Made by a program: the position numbers and the translations under genes. The notes under the pieces were generated by a model that did no database searches, had not been told where the DNA came from, and worked only from the letters and a program-made list of their open reading frames with translations. 64,000 bases of DNA from an uncultured Pantoea sp. (GTDB taxonomy: Bacteria; Pseudomonadota; Gammaproteobacteria; Enterobacterales; Enterobacteriaceae): positions 248,001-312,000 of the forward strand of contig CAJYKU010000019.1 in the NCBI GenBank assembly GCA_913775175.1. The letters are read 5' to 3'. How positions within the stretch are numbered: the first letter of the stretch is position 1; each line of letters opens with the position of its first letter. This document shows positions 25,295 to 33,190 of the stretch, piece by piece.

Positions 25295-25729
25295 CTAGTC
25301 GATTTCCCAGGGCTTTTTCTCCCGTGCAAGATTGTTATTCGCACGCCCCACCGTTTTAGGGTCAGCGGTAGCCTGGCGGGTGATCCGTAATCTGGTTGCC
25401 AGAGAAGAAGCTGAGCGCACTTCACGCTCGCGCATTGTAAGCAGCTTGTCATACCGCTTTAGTCTATCCTCGCGTGACAGCCACTCCATTTCAAAATCTT
25501 CAAGCTGAGTCGTTAGCAGCCGCGCCTGCACTACATGGCGGCAATACATCTCCATCATGTCGCGGTGAGTTTCAGTAAAAGAACTTGCTGGATTATCATT
25601 AACCAGCCGAACCCAGACGCTTATCTCAGGATCGCTGAGGTGAAGTGACGGCTGTAACCTGCTTTCAGCCAGCGCTGGCAGCGAGACAGCCGATGTCGCG
25701 GCAAGAGATTTTCTGCCTCGCTGTGCCAT
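25295..25729 (-). CDS. Terminase small subunit (P27/Terminase_4 family)
   Basis: This 144-residue small terminase recognises packaging-initiation DNA. It is helical with the family pattern PEISVWVRLVNDNPASSFTETHRDMMEMYCRH... LTTQLEDFEMEW... VRSASSLATRLRITRQATADP. It starts the packaging module, and the 186 bases upstream have no gene and may include the cos region. Confidence 0.9.
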   Translation of the reverse strand: MAQRGRKSLAATSAVSLPALAESRLQPSLHLSDPEISVWVRLVNDNPASSFTETHRDMMEMYCRHVVQARLLTTQLEDFEMEWLSREDRLKRYDKLLTMREREVRSASSLATRLRITRQATADPKTVGRANNNLAREKKPWEID

Positions 25730-25915
25730 CGCATTTTCCTTTTTTTCTGGACGTTTTTAAAAAAAAGACTGAGGGCGCGGTCTTTAAGATTTTGCTGTCA
25801 GAGTTTTGCCCCTCCCCCTCTGTCAGCGTCGAATCTAGTTGAGAATAATTCTCGATTTCACGAAAATGTATCAATCTGGTGAAAAGCCGCTCCATCAAAT
25901 GAGGGATGCTATCAT

Positions 25916-26239
25916 TTACGGTTTCTTTGGTGGAGGAAGCGGGTCGCTTATCTTATTGCGTTTAGGTTGGTAACCTTCAACATGGTTCGGCAGTGAGAAC
26001 CCTCCAAATCTCATCGGCTTCTCTTCTCCAAAGCGCTTTTGCACTGATTCAAGCGTTGCACGGTCAACGTCTGGAGGTATGAGTGTTTCTTTGCTGGATA
26101 CATGAGTTGTGATGCTTAACGTTGGAAGTTCTTTTCCTTCATGGATCAGCTTCAGATATGAAAGGCACTCAACCAAAATACCATCTACACGACACTCCAA
26201 AAGCTTGCCGTCACGATATTCAATCTTAAAATTTTTCAC
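25916..26239 (-). CDS. Unknown phage protein next to HNH endonuclease
   Basis: The 107 residues begin with GTG after AGGAG (6-base spacing), 12 bases past the HNH stop. The N-terminus is a beta-like segment (KIEYRDGKLLECRVDGILVECLSYLKL) and the end is Pro/Lys-rich (KRNKISDPLPPPKKP). No family recognised. Its place between HNH and the small terminase is a common slot for small packaging-associated or accessory genes. Confidence 0.6.
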   Translation of the reverse strand: MKNFKIEYRDGKLLECRVDGILVECLSYLKLIHEGKELPTLSITTHVSSKETLIPPDVDRATLESVQKRFGEEKPMRFGGFSLPNHVEGYQPKRNKISDPLPPPKKP

Positions 26240-26251
26240 TTCCTGCTCCTG

Positions 26252-26542
26252 TTACCAGATAACGCGCCCTTCATCGTCGAACTCAGTCACCATTCCACCC
26301 TTCTCCATGCGCTGCTTTACTGAGTCGTGGCAGCGCTTGCAAAGTGACTGGAGATTGTCAGCATCATGGAACAGTGCGTCATCGCCCTTATGAGGTTTGA
26401 TGTGGTCAACAATGGATGCTGAGATAACCTGCTTGCGCTTTAGATGAAACTCACATAAAGGCTGCTTCTGGAGCTGGTGATAGCGTAGGCGGTACCAGCG
26501 CTTGGTGTTATAAAGATTATGCCATGGTGAATTAGATGCCAT
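26252..26542 (-). CDS. HNH endonuclease (HK97 gp74-like)
   Basis: This 96-residue HNH nuclease starts from MASNSPWHNLYNTKRWY, which has SD GGAGAG. It holds the pattern CEFH...IVDHIKPHKGD...NLQSLCKRCHDSVKQRM: DHI as the first catalytic His region, DNLQSLC, and the CxxCH zinc pair with the final His. In HK97-like phages the HNH protein beside terminase stimulates cohesive-end cutting during packaging. That role is expected from family and position. Confidence 0.9.
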   Translation of the reverse strand: MASNSPWHNLYNTKRWYRLRYHQLQKQPLCEFHLKRKQVISASIVDHIKPHKGDDALFHDADNLQSLCKRCHDSVKQRMEKGGMVTEFDDEGRVIW

Positions 26543-26550
26543 GCTCTCTC

Positions 26551-26578
26551 CAAAAAAAACCATCAGTTATTGCTGATG
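26551..26578 (-). terminator. Hairpin with T-tract before HNH gene
   Basis: Minus strand: CCATCAG(CAATAA)CTGATGG then eight T, then GGAGAGAGC and the HNH start. It ends the unknown membrane protein gene upstream. Confidence 0.8.
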
Positions 26579-26593
26579 GCTGGAATTAATTAA

Positions 26594-27148
26594 TCAAGGC
26601 AACTCATTATAATGTTTTCTTATCTTCTTCATCAGGGAGTCATTAACCTTGAATGAAAAGCTCTCCCCAGTTGTTGTGTTTACTTCTAAGCTAAGATCAT
26701 TTAGGTCAGCGCCATGAACCTTCAACCCTTCAGCAACATTTACAATCCATGATTCATTATTCTTTAAATCAATCCAGAAAGTTGCTTGCTCCCCATAATC
26801 TAACTTTTGAGGTAACTGCATCGATCTAGATGAATGGAAAGGCTGAAAAAAGGTCACATCCTTTTTAAAGTCCCAACACAAAGATGTTATCTTGACTGTG
26901 TTAAGCGCCAAATTAGTTATGACAATTGAGATGCCACGTTGTTCGTAAGGGCCTTCAAATATGATTGACTCTCCTATCTTACAACTAATATGGGCTTTAG
27001 GTTTCTTCATACCTAAATGCAATGAAACACATACGGCTGCGAAAGTTGCAACACCTGAAAACCACGTTCCTATCATTGACCAAAAGGCCCAGTCAGCTGC
27101 ATCTTTAGCTGATTGAAGCGTAGCAAGTGCTAACGTTTTATCGTCCAT
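26594..27148 (-). CDS. Unknown membrane-anchored protein, moron
   Basis: The 184 residues have one N-terminal membrane helix (about 21-43), then a soluble domain of alternating beta strands, with an immunoglobulin-like feel (GISIVITNLALNTVKITSLCWDF, GEQATFWIDLKNN). No family is recognised. It is more AT-rich than the terminase and lysis genes on either side and has its own terminator, so it looks acquired. Roles such as superinfection exclusion are possible but unsupported. Confidence 0.62.
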   Translation of the reverse strand: MDDKTLALATLQSAKDAADWAFWSMIGTWFSGVATFAAVCVSLHLGMKKPKAHISCKIGESIIFEGPYEQRGISIVITNLALNTVKITSLCWDFKKDVTFFQPFHSSRSMQLPQKLDYGEQATFWIDLKNNESWIVNVAEGLKVHGADLNDLSLEVNTTTGESFSFKVNDSLMKKIRKHYNELP

Positions 27149-27249
27149 AACAACCTCATTAGATTTTTAATGAGTATATTAGAATGAGCTGTGGCAAGCA
27201 CTTCTTAAATAGTTAATTATTGGCCAGAGCTTCATATAGCTGCTAGCCG

Positions 27250-27492
27250 CTACCCCTTGTCGGAGGATTCGATTGGCCTAACATGGGTAAACATGAAGCC
27301 CTCATAGGGCATCGGAAGGTTACATACCATCCAACTAATCAGATTAAAGAACCATTTCGGAACTCCGTTTGCCTCCACCACTTCTGGCCCGTCGCTATGC
27401 AGGTGATTACGCATATAGACCGGAACGATGTTAGCGAACAAATCCGTGTGGTCGTAGTCGCTCTTTTTTACCCTACCAAATAGTAATGCCAT
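27250..27492 (-). CDS. Unknown small phage protein after Rz
   Basis: The 80 residues start from MALLFGRVKKSDYDHTD, with SD GAGG five bases upstream inside the end of Rz. A Trp/Phe-rich mid-segment (WFFNLISWMVCNLPMPYEGF) could be an amphipathic or membrane-touching helix. No family recognised. Tight spacing to the lysis cassette suggests co-expression. Confidence 0.6.
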   Translation of the reverse strand: MALLFGRVKKSDYDHTDLFANIVPVYMRNHLHSDGPEVVEANGVPKWFFNLISWMVCNLPMPYEGFMFTHVRPIESSDKG

Positions 27493-27494
27493 GC

Positions 27495-27938
27495 TTACCT
27501 CAAACACTGCTCTGTGATGTACTGCTGCAATCCGGCTATTTGCTTACCAGCGAGCTCGATTCGGCTTCTGAGGGTGAAATAATCCCGTTCAGCGGCGTCA
27601 GTAAGTCCGGCGCTGGCTGCATCATCCATGCTGGTGGTGCCGGAGGTGGGTTGCTTCTTACAGGTCGCGTTGAGCTGCAACCGGCGCTTGCCAGTAGCAA
27701 CATCACGCTCAAGCTGATCGATATTCGCCTGAGCATCAGCTAACTCCTTTGTATATTTCGCATCAAGGGCGGCAACGTCCCGCTGACGCACCTGCATGTC
27801 GTCGATGGCCTGCTGACGCTGAGTAGCCAGATCACTGGCTGTTAAATATTTGTCGTGATAGCGATTTGCTATACAGCAAACCGCAATGAGCGCCACCAGC
27901 AATAGCCCGCTGATCAGCGTTCTTGCGCTAAATGCCAT
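27495..27938 (-). CDS. Rz, inner-membrane spanin subunit
   Basis: This 147-residue i-spanin starts at MAFSARTLISG, overlapping the endolysin gene by 11 bases. It has one N-terminal membrane helix (about 7-25), then a periplasmic coiled coil (RQQAIDDMQVRQRDVAALDAK and onward) with heptads. Together with Rz1 it fuses the inner and outer membranes in the last step of lysis. The longest frame starts far upstream inside endolysin and is not credible. Confidence 0.9.
   Translation of the reverse strand: MAFSARTLISGLLLVALIAVCCIANRYHDKYLTASDLATQRQQAIDDMQVRQRDVAALDAKYTKELADAQANIDQLERDVATGKRRLQLNATCKKQPTSGTTSMDDAASAGLTDAAERDYFTLRSRIELAGKQIAGLQQYITEQCLR
27536..27736 (-). CDS. Rz1, outer-membrane spanin lipoprotein nested in Rz
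   Basis: This 66-residue o-spanin is encoded wholly inside Rz in another frame. It has a signal peptide with lipobox LLASAGC (Cys about residue 20) and then the proline-rich mature part (NPPPAPPAWMMQP). The nested Rz/Rz1 layout is the lambda arrangement. The mature protein is somewhat longer than lambda Rz1. Confidence 0.88.
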   Translation of the reverse strand: MLRRISISLSVMLLLASAGCSSTRPVRSNPPPAPPAWMMQPAPDLLTPLNGIISPSEAESSSLVSK

Positions 27939-28431
27939 TCGGACCATCCGCCATGCACATTGAGCGCTCCATATCGCGCCGGTTCTGCAGGCCTCGCCAC
28001 TTAACGCCACCCGCATATACCCAGCGGCGCAGCTCTTCACATGCGCCAGCCTGGTCGCCTTTGTTCAGCTTTTTCAGCAGTGTGGATTTGGAGAAAGCTG
28101 ATGTGCCTACGTTATAGGCAAAGCTGTAGAGAGCGGCACGCTGATATTCATTCAGCGGCACAGTCACCAGACCATCCACCGATTTCTTAACCGGCTGCAG
28201 GTCACTCCACAGCAGGCGGTCACACTCTTTGTCTGTGTAACGCTTGCCTTTAACTATGTCGCTGCCGGTGTGCCCGTCGCAGACCGTCCAGACTCCGGCC
28301 ACATCTTTGTACGGCTCATATGTGCGACCTTCCACGCCGTCTTTACCGCCGAGAAATACCGTTGCGATAAACATTGCACCGCCACCTGCGGCAGCTATCA
28401 GCTTTTTACGCAGGCTCCATGACATAGCCAT
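27928..28431 (-). CDS. SAR endolysin (phage 21 R-type lysozyme)
   Basis: This muramidase of about 167 residues has the T4-lysozyme catalytic triad spacing: E in VEGRTYEPYKD, then D eight residues on, then T in VWTVCDGHT. The N-terminus (KKLIAAAGGGAMFIATVFLGG) is a weakly hydrophobic Gly/Ala-rich signal-arrest-release segment, so the enzyme is exported by Sec, held inactive in the membrane and freed on depolarisation. It aligns throughout with phage 21 R. I choose MAMSWSLRK, 9 bases after GGAG. Nearby ATGs make the start uncertain by a few residues. Confidence 0.92.
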   Translation of the reverse strand: MAMSWSLRKKLIAAAGGGAMFIATVFLGGKDGVEGRTYEPYKDVAGVWTVCDGHTGSDIVKGKRYTDKECDRLLWSDLQPVKKSVDGLVTVPLNEYQRAALYSFAYNVGTSAFSKSTLLKKLNKGDQAGACEELRRWVYAGGVKWRGLQNRRDMERSMCMADGPNGI

Positions 28432-28432
28432 A

Positions 28433-28678
28433 TCAGTCATCTCCAACTTTTACGGCCGGGCCATATTTCTCAAGCGCTTTTACCTGAGCGTTGGCGACCT
28501 TACGTTTGAAGTACCAGTTTATGAGCCCTGTGATAACGATACCGGCAATACCCGCCAGCACGCCGATGGCAGACCATTCGTCAGGGCTCAGTTTTGTGAG
28601 CACACCGTTAAGAATGGTGCCCCCGGACGTGCCAAGGGCAACGCCAGTAACAAGTTTGCTCATAGTTTGAATGCTCAT
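28433..28678 (-). CDS. Pinholin-type holin (phage 21 S-like)
   Basis: The 81 residues start from MSIQTMSKLVTG, with SD GGGAGG five bases upstream. There are two membrane segments. The first is a Gly/Ser/Thr-rich SAR-like helix (VALGTSGGTILNGVL), then the SPDEWSAIGVL hinge and a second helix, followed by a basic tail. The match to phage 21 S (GTSAGS..., SPSQWAAIGVL) and the partner SAR endolysin suggest small pinholes that depolarise the membrane. A second Met at residue 6 could give the dual-start antiholin arrangement, but I see no separate SD for it. Confidence 0.87.
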   Translation of the reverse strand: MSIQTMSKLVTGVALGTSGGTILNGVLTKLSPDEWSAIGVLAGIAGIVITGLINWYFKRKVANAQVKALEKYGPAVKVGDD

Positions 28679-29081
28679 ATACACCTCCCGGTGGGGACAG
28701 GTGCTGTTTGTAGTCAGAATAAAATTGCGCCGCGACCATATCTGGTAAGAGTCATCTGGTGTTGATTGGTCGGGCGCAAAACGGAAAAAGGCCGCTCGTG
28801 GCGACCTTCTGTTATATGACCCTGACGCATTACGCGATAAAAGAATGGCCCGTCAGCCACAGGGTTAATGTAGTAATGCTGTTCAGCACAATATGAAAGG
28901 CGTTCAGGGATATGCAGTCCTGCATGGATTGGGTTATGAGCCCGTCATACGAGAGCGCCTTTGGTATTGTGTGGAACAAAAACAAAAAAACCCGCCAGGC
29001 GGCAGGTTTTGATGTTTAAGCGGTTGTGCGAAGTAACCACTCTTAACAGATTACATAGATAAATTCGTAACGAATAGGCTG
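28679..29081 (-). promoter_or_regulatory. Late control region: Q-dependent leader with two terminators
   Basis: There is no gene in these 403 bases. By lambda logic the late promoter should lie just downstream of the Q gene (about 29030-29075). The -35/-10 is not clear enough to assign. Two terminator-like hairpins follow in the late direction: one at 28984-29006 ending in seven T, and one with stem GGTCGC/GCGGCC at 28785-28808 ending in five T. A Q-modified polymerase would read through both to the lysis genes. Confidence 0.6.
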
Positions 29082-29483
29082 TTATGCAGTTTTTTTAAAA
29101 ATAGTTTTCCGGGTGCTGTAGTCCATTTCCAGTGTGGCCTCAGTCATGAGTATGCAGGCATCAATAAAGGTTTCAGCAATCATCAGCTTCTGCCTTACTT
29201 TTCCCTCGGAGCATTTTAGCCAGCGGGCGATAGTTGATTTTGAAACATCATAGCGATAGTGAGCCATGATGAGATCAAGCTCGTCGCTGCGGCCTGTTTT
29301 TTTCAGCATACCGACAGCAGTATCAATAATCATTCCGTCGTTGTCGCAGCAGGAAGGACGGCTACTGGTTGTTTTCTGCAGCAGTGTAATAAACATCGGG
29401 CTTGTCGGATTCCAGCTGACCTGAGTTCCCTCACTCGCTGCCCAGCCGCCCCAGCGCTCTAATACCAGTTGAATGTCACGCAT
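29082..29483 (-). CDS. Antitermination protein Q (Phage_antitermQ family)
   Basis: This 133-residue late antiterminator starts from MRDIQLVLERWGGWA, a near-standard family opening. SRPSCCDNDGMIIDTAV and the DELDLIMAHYRYDVSKSTIARWLKCSE helix-turn-helix region are recognisable. It should load on RNA polymerase at the late promoter and allow transcription of the lysis, head and tail genes. The SD lies in a GTGTGGAGA motif shared with several other genes in this prophage. Confidence 0.9.
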   Translation of the reverse strand: MRDIQLVLERWGGWAASEGTQVSWNPTSPMFITLLQKTTSSRPSCCDNDGMIIDTAVGMLKKTGRSDELDLIMAHYRYDVSKSTIARWLKCSEGKVRQKLMIAETFIDACILMTEATLEMDYSTRKTIFKKTA

Positions 29484-29504
29484 AATTTTCTCTCTCCACA
29501 CTTT

Positions 29505-30521
29505 TTATTTTTTATCCGACCCGATCACTCCGACTGCAATCGCGCGATCAAGGAACCTGAAAAGCAGCACAATCTGACTGCCATATTTCTGCTCAAATGC
29601 TGACGGGTCGCGGTGTAACTCATCGTGATGCGCTCTGCATAGCGGGATCACAAATAAGTCATGCGCTTTAGTTCCCATTCCTCCCTGTCCATATCCGATT
29701 ATGTGGTGCGGGTCGTCTGCGGGCTTATTGCAGCAGGCACAGGGCTGTGCTTTGACCCATCGCGTGTACTTCTCGTTTACCCAGCGCTTGCGCTTCGGAC
29801 GCGCCATAAATGACTCTGGCGAATCGGGATTAGCTGTCAGGCTAATCAGCTGTTTTACCGTCTCTCCGGCATCCTGAATGATTTCCCGACCGGATCGCTC
29901 CGGTGAAATAGCCGTCTCTTTAACTGTGCCGGTCAGCTCTGGCTCTTTCTTCATACGCAGCAGCTGGCGTGCCGGTGCTTCAGGTATGAGATCGATAACT
30001 CCTTTGATTGATGCCCACCAGCACAGCTCCGGCAGCGTCATAATGTGATCGCGACTCAGTCCTATCTGATTACAGGCGGTGCTGATAATCCATGCTGAGA
30101 CGTTGGCTGCGGCCACTTTTTCCAGCGCGGCTGGCACACCATTATCACGCAGCTCATTATCATGAAAGTGGCAGACCCTGACAGCGCCGCTTGCCACTGG
30201 CAGCGCCGTGAGTTCATGATAGTGATAACCGTCTGGCGTGGAGTGCTGACAGCGGGTAATACCCTCAAGCCAGCCATTCAGTGATGGCATACCACCCGCT
30301 GCAGCAATAACCCGATCATTGGTAAAGAAACCAGTAAGGCTTTTATCATCAAGCAGAGGCTGTGAGGTGTCATTGATGCGCCCGGACGGGAGTTCTCGCA
30401 TATCGCCGTCAGGTATGCTGATCAGCACCCTGCCGCGAAACAGGCTCATAAGCTCACTGCCTGGCTTTAAAATTACTATCCCGGTGCGCGGAGCTATTTC
30501 CGGCGTCAGAAGCGCCCTCAT
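29505..30521 (-). CDS. DUF968 protein with C-terminal HNH-like zinc domain
   Basis: The 338 residues belong to the DUF968 family, common next to Q in lambdoid prophages. The C-terminus has an HNH-like zinc site: PCACCNKPADDPHHIIGYGQG, then IPLCRAHHDELHRD. The N-terminal two thirds have no recognised domain. A nuclease or recombination role is suggested by the C-terminal motif and not proven. Its ATG overlaps the stop of the ORF6N gene (ATGA). Confidence 0.82.
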   Translation of the reverse strand: MRALLTPEIAPRTGIVILKPGSELMSLFRGRVLISIPDGDMRELPSGRINDTSQPLLDDKSLTGFFTNDRVIAAAGGMPSLNGWLEGITRCQHSTPDGYHYHELTALPVASGAVRVCHFHDNELRDNGVPAALEKVAAANVSAWIISTACNQIGLSRDHIMTLPELCWWASIKGVIDLIPEAPARQLLRMKKEPELTGTVKETAISPERSGREIIQDAGETVKQLISLTANPDSPESFMARPKRKRWVNEKYTRWVKAQPCACCNKPADDPHHIIGYGQGGMGTKAHDLFVIPLCRAHHDELHRDPSAFEQKYGSQIVLLFRFLDRAIAVGVIGSDKK

Positions 30522-31402
30522 GCCTTAGACGCCAGTTCTTTGTCATGGGTGTATTCGCCATTCCATGACTGTTTCATGGGCAGCTGCCCTTTCAGGTACT
30601 TCCGGTAGAGCCATACAGCGCCATCACGAAGCAATACAGGCTGATAAGTGGTGAAACTCGCGGCGGCATTCGGGCTGACCTGACTGCTTTTCTCTGTCAG
30701 ATACTTATCCCTTACCTGCGATCGGACGCGCCAGTGCGCACTGTGCCCGTTTGGATTGTCGTCATAGAGCCAGTTTGCACCCTGCAGAAATGCACTTACC
30801 TTGCTTACGTTGACGCCGTTCATACGCTTGCAGAATTGCACGGGCGACAGGCCATCACTGAAGAGGTTCTCCAGATGATCGATATATTGCGCCTGGCGAT
30901 GTGTAAGCACTTCTGCCTGCTGTTTCGCTTCCATTGCATCAGCCCACGCACGCGCCAGCTTAACGGGATCGTTCATATCGGGCAGTAACAGGCCGCCAAC
31001 CTCGCGCAACCGGAAATAACTGTCTTCCAGCTTTTCAAAAAATGACCATGCTTCATCGGTATCAACGACTTTGGACATACGGGCAGCGCCCTTTTCCGTC
31101 CACAATGTCAGTGAGCGGGCATTTCTGCCAACAGAGCCACTGTCAGTGGCCCTGTTCTTAAAGTCGCGAAGCTCTTCACCTTCAATGATGAAATAGTGTT
31201 TGCCCGGCTCAAACCTGTCCTGATTACGGGACAGGTTCATCCGAATACTTTTTTCATCGCAGGCATAGCCGCGTGCCAGGCATTCTGTAGTAATAACCCG
31301 CTGATCGCGGTACATGAGGACAGGCACACTGACGGGTGCGCTGGTGTTGATAGTCACTGCATTGACAGATGGCACGATGCCACCAGCAAGCTGGTTATGC
31401 AT
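30518..31402 (-). CDS. Phage antirepressor-like protein with ORF6N domain
   Basis: The 294 residues start from MHNQLAGGIVP, preceded by the GTGTGGAGA motif. The ORF6N DNA-binding domain covers about residues 24-105 (MYRDQRVITTECLARGYACD... FEPGKHYFIIEGEELRDF... LTLWTEKGAARMSKVVDT). The C-terminal part (LSPVQFCKRMNGVNVSKVSAFLQ) resembles phage antirepressor or KilA-type C-terminal domains. Such proteins modulate phage repressors or late gene decisions. The target is unknown here. Confidence 0.8.
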   Translation of the reverse strand: MHNQLAGGIVPSVNAVTINTSAPVSVPVLMYRDQRVITTECLARGYACDEKSIRMNLSRNQDRFEPGKHYFIIEGEELRDFKNRATDSGSVGRNARSLTLWTEKGAARMSKVVDTDEAWSFFEKLEDSYFRLREVGGLLLPDMNDPVKLARAWADAMEAKQQAEVLTHRQAQYIDHLENLFSDGLSPVQFCKRMNGVNVSKVSAFLQGANWLYDDNPNGHSAHWRVRSQVRDKYLTEKSSQVSPNAAASFTTYQPVLLRDGAVWLYRKYLKGQLPMKQSWNGEYTHDKELASKA

Positions 31403-31822
31403 AAGTAATCTCCACACTGATTTTATATCCGGCCCCGCCCCATCACCTGCATGTGAACGGGACCAACCTTTGCGGCGACAGGGCTGCATCCCTGCACCGC
31501 TTACGAACTATACCCCGCGTGTCCGATGTTGCCTATAGCTGTGTTTTCAGGTTTAAAATGACACTGAAAGATTATCTTCAACACGTTATGAAAAGGTTTT
31601 ATCGCAAGGGACCAGATAAACAGCACTGCAAAAACCACCCATCAATCTTTAGAAAAACTTTATAATCAAGCCATTCACTAAAGTATGTTTTTGGTATAAA
31701 TTACTAAAAAACATGTCTTTAAGCAGATAACAACAGACAGCAGCTCTCTGTAACCATCTGTTAGTTAAAAAATATTAAATAAATTTGTTTATAAAATCAT
31801 TTAAGAGGCTATAGGTATATCT
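31403..31822. other. Intergenic region between the Q module and the plus-strand accessory cluster
   Basis: These 420 bases separate divergent transcription units. The right half (from about 31660) is very AT-rich and probably carries the promoter of the secreted-protein gene. A 35-codon plus-strand frame at 31558-31665 (MTLKDYLQHVMKRFYRKG..., basic) is possible but lacks a clear SD, so I do not call it. Confidence 0.5.
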
Positions 31823-32149
31823 ATGTCTAAATTTTTATCAGCATTAGTCCCTGTTCTTTGTTTAAGTTTCTTGTCAGCGGCATCTTATGCAAATGATGCA
31901 AATGTTTGCCGTACTAAATCACTTCCTCAGTCTAATAAAGAATCAGCCCTTTCAAATGACAGCTTGTTCACATGTGCAAATGGATTATCTGGCACTATCC
32001 CGGCTTTAGCCAGGTCAGGCTGGAAAGTAACAAATGTAATGGAGCAGTCAGATTTAACAGGCCTGTCCTCTCTTAATAGCAGCCATTCTCCAGGCAATAA
32101 TGAAGATTTGACTAAAACTTTTTGGCTTATGATTATTCAAAAAGATTAA
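31823..32149 (+). CDS. Unknown secreted protein, prophage cargo
   Basis: The 108 residues start with a clear Sec signal peptide (MSKFLSALVPVLCLSFLSAASYA, cleavage after ASYA about residue 23). The mature part is small, with two Cys (NVCRTK and LFTCANG) that could form a disulfide, and the segment GTIPALARSGWKVTNV. No family is assigned. It is low in GC and on the strand opposite the early and late operons around it, so it is probably expressed from the lysogen. It may form a unit with the two membrane proteins downstream. Confidence 0.68.
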   Translation: MSKFLSALVPVLCLSFLSAASYANDANVCRTKSLPQSNKESALSNDSLFTCANGLSGTIPALARSGWKVTNVMEQSDLTGLSSLNSSHSPGNNEDLTKTFWLMIIQKD

Positions 32150-32205
32150 ATAAAAATCATTACCCATAAAATAAACAAACCATAAAAAAAGAAAGGAGTG
32201 AAGCC

Positions 32206-32460
32206 ATGCTTTTTATTGGTTGCACAATGCTAATAATATTTTATTTACTACGCAGAAGTATCAAAAGCATTTTTAAAAATTATGATCAGGAGCAAATCAT
32301 TTGTGAGGCATTGAATTATCCTCTTGAAAGCGGGAAGCCGTATTATACAGCTGCAACTGCCAGTAAGCGCATTAACATATATTCATTCTTTGCAGTAACC
32401 GTAGGATACCTAATGCTTGTAATTGGTGCATTTTTCTTTGGCGGAGGCCTCATTCTGTGA
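32206..32460 (+). CDS. Unknown small membrane protein
   Basis: The 84 residues have one membrane helix at the very N-terminus (LFIGCTMLIIFYLL), a basic/polar middle (RRSIKSIFKNYDQEQ) and a second helix at the C-terminus (FFAVTVGYLMLVIGAFFFGGGL). The SD is strong (AAAGGAGTG). The stop overlaps the GTG of the next gene (GTGA), so the two are almost certainly co-translated and may act together. No family recognised. Confidence 0.68.
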   Translation: MLFIGCTMLIIFYLLRRSIKSIFKNYDQEQIICEALNYPLESGKPYYTAATASKRINIYSFFAVTVGYLMLVIGAFFFGGGLIL

Positions 32461-33101
32461 GCCAGTATGAAATTAACGAAATCCTGAATAATGACAACCT
32501 ATCTGGTCATCGCCCACTCAGCGATGCGTTAGATAAGCTCATCGCGTTACGCAATAAAAATAAATTAAGTCGGCTGAAGAGACTTGATGCACCTGGCTGG
32601 ATTAACAAAGGCAATTCTGAAGCTCAGGATTTTTGGTCTGGAGTGCAGCTCAGTGTAGCCAATAATAACTCCTCACTATCCCTCTTGGGTCTTGCCGGGC
32701 CAGCAGGGATAACCTTACTTTATCTTCTAATCGGCGTACTACCTGTTTATACCCCTACTATTTATGGTTTCATTCACGACAAGTTTGGCTTTACAAATAT
32801 GTATCAGCCTGACTGGATCACAGTTTCGCCTGTTATTGGATTATTAATTATGATAACTGGCACACCAATCGCGATTGTTAAGTATCTTAGCCGCACCAGA
32901 GATCATCAAAAAGCTGACTATCTAAACAAATATCTTAGCTGGGGAGTTCAGAAGGGTTACGTTAACAAGGATGAGTTGATTTCAACCTTACAAAATTCTT
33001 CCCAATGCAAACAAACACCGTTTGAATTTCTGACAAACTTGCCAGGTCAAAAATTCAAAGTTGATAAATTTCTGCGCAAAACAAATTTCAACCGAAAATA
33101 A
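32457..33101 (+). CDS. Unknown membrane protein co-translated with the 84-aa protein
   Basis: The 214 residues begin with GTG. The N-terminal 60 residues are polar and basic, then two membrane segments follow (about 78-98 and 121-142). The C-terminal ~70 residues are soluble and Lys/Asn-rich. No ATG alternative exists near the start, so the GTG coupled to the upstream stop is preferred. The overall form, small two-helix partner plus larger two-helix protein with cytoplasmic tails, resembles exclusion or sensing pairs seen as prophage cargo. Function is not determined. Confidence 0.68.
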   Translation: MSQYEINEILNNDNLSGHRPLSDALDKLIALRNKNKLSRLKRLDAPGWINKGNSEAQDFWSGVQLSVANNNSSLSLLGLAGPAGITLLYLLIGVLPVYTPTIYGFIHDKFGFTNMYQPDWITVSPVIGLLIMITGTPIAIVKYLSRTRDHQKADYLNKYLSWGVQKGYVNKDELISTLQNSSQCKQTPFEFLTNLPGQKFKVDKFLRKTNFNRK

Positions 33102-33190
33102 TTCACATCCAATATTTTATCTTTCAGGTTAGCACAAGGCACCTTCTGACGATGCCTTGTGCTTTTTCATACTACATCAAATGAAAAGCT

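Noticed and set aside
25730-25915. A cos site in the gap upstream of the small terminase
   Set aside because: The place is suitable and a pyrimidine-rich stretch (CCCCTCCCCCTC) is present, but no nicking dyad or known cos sequence could be identified, so it is not called.
31558-31665. A 35-codon basic plus-strand frame in the gap before the secreted protein gene
   Set aside because: No clear SD or conserved neighbour coupling. Kept only as a note.
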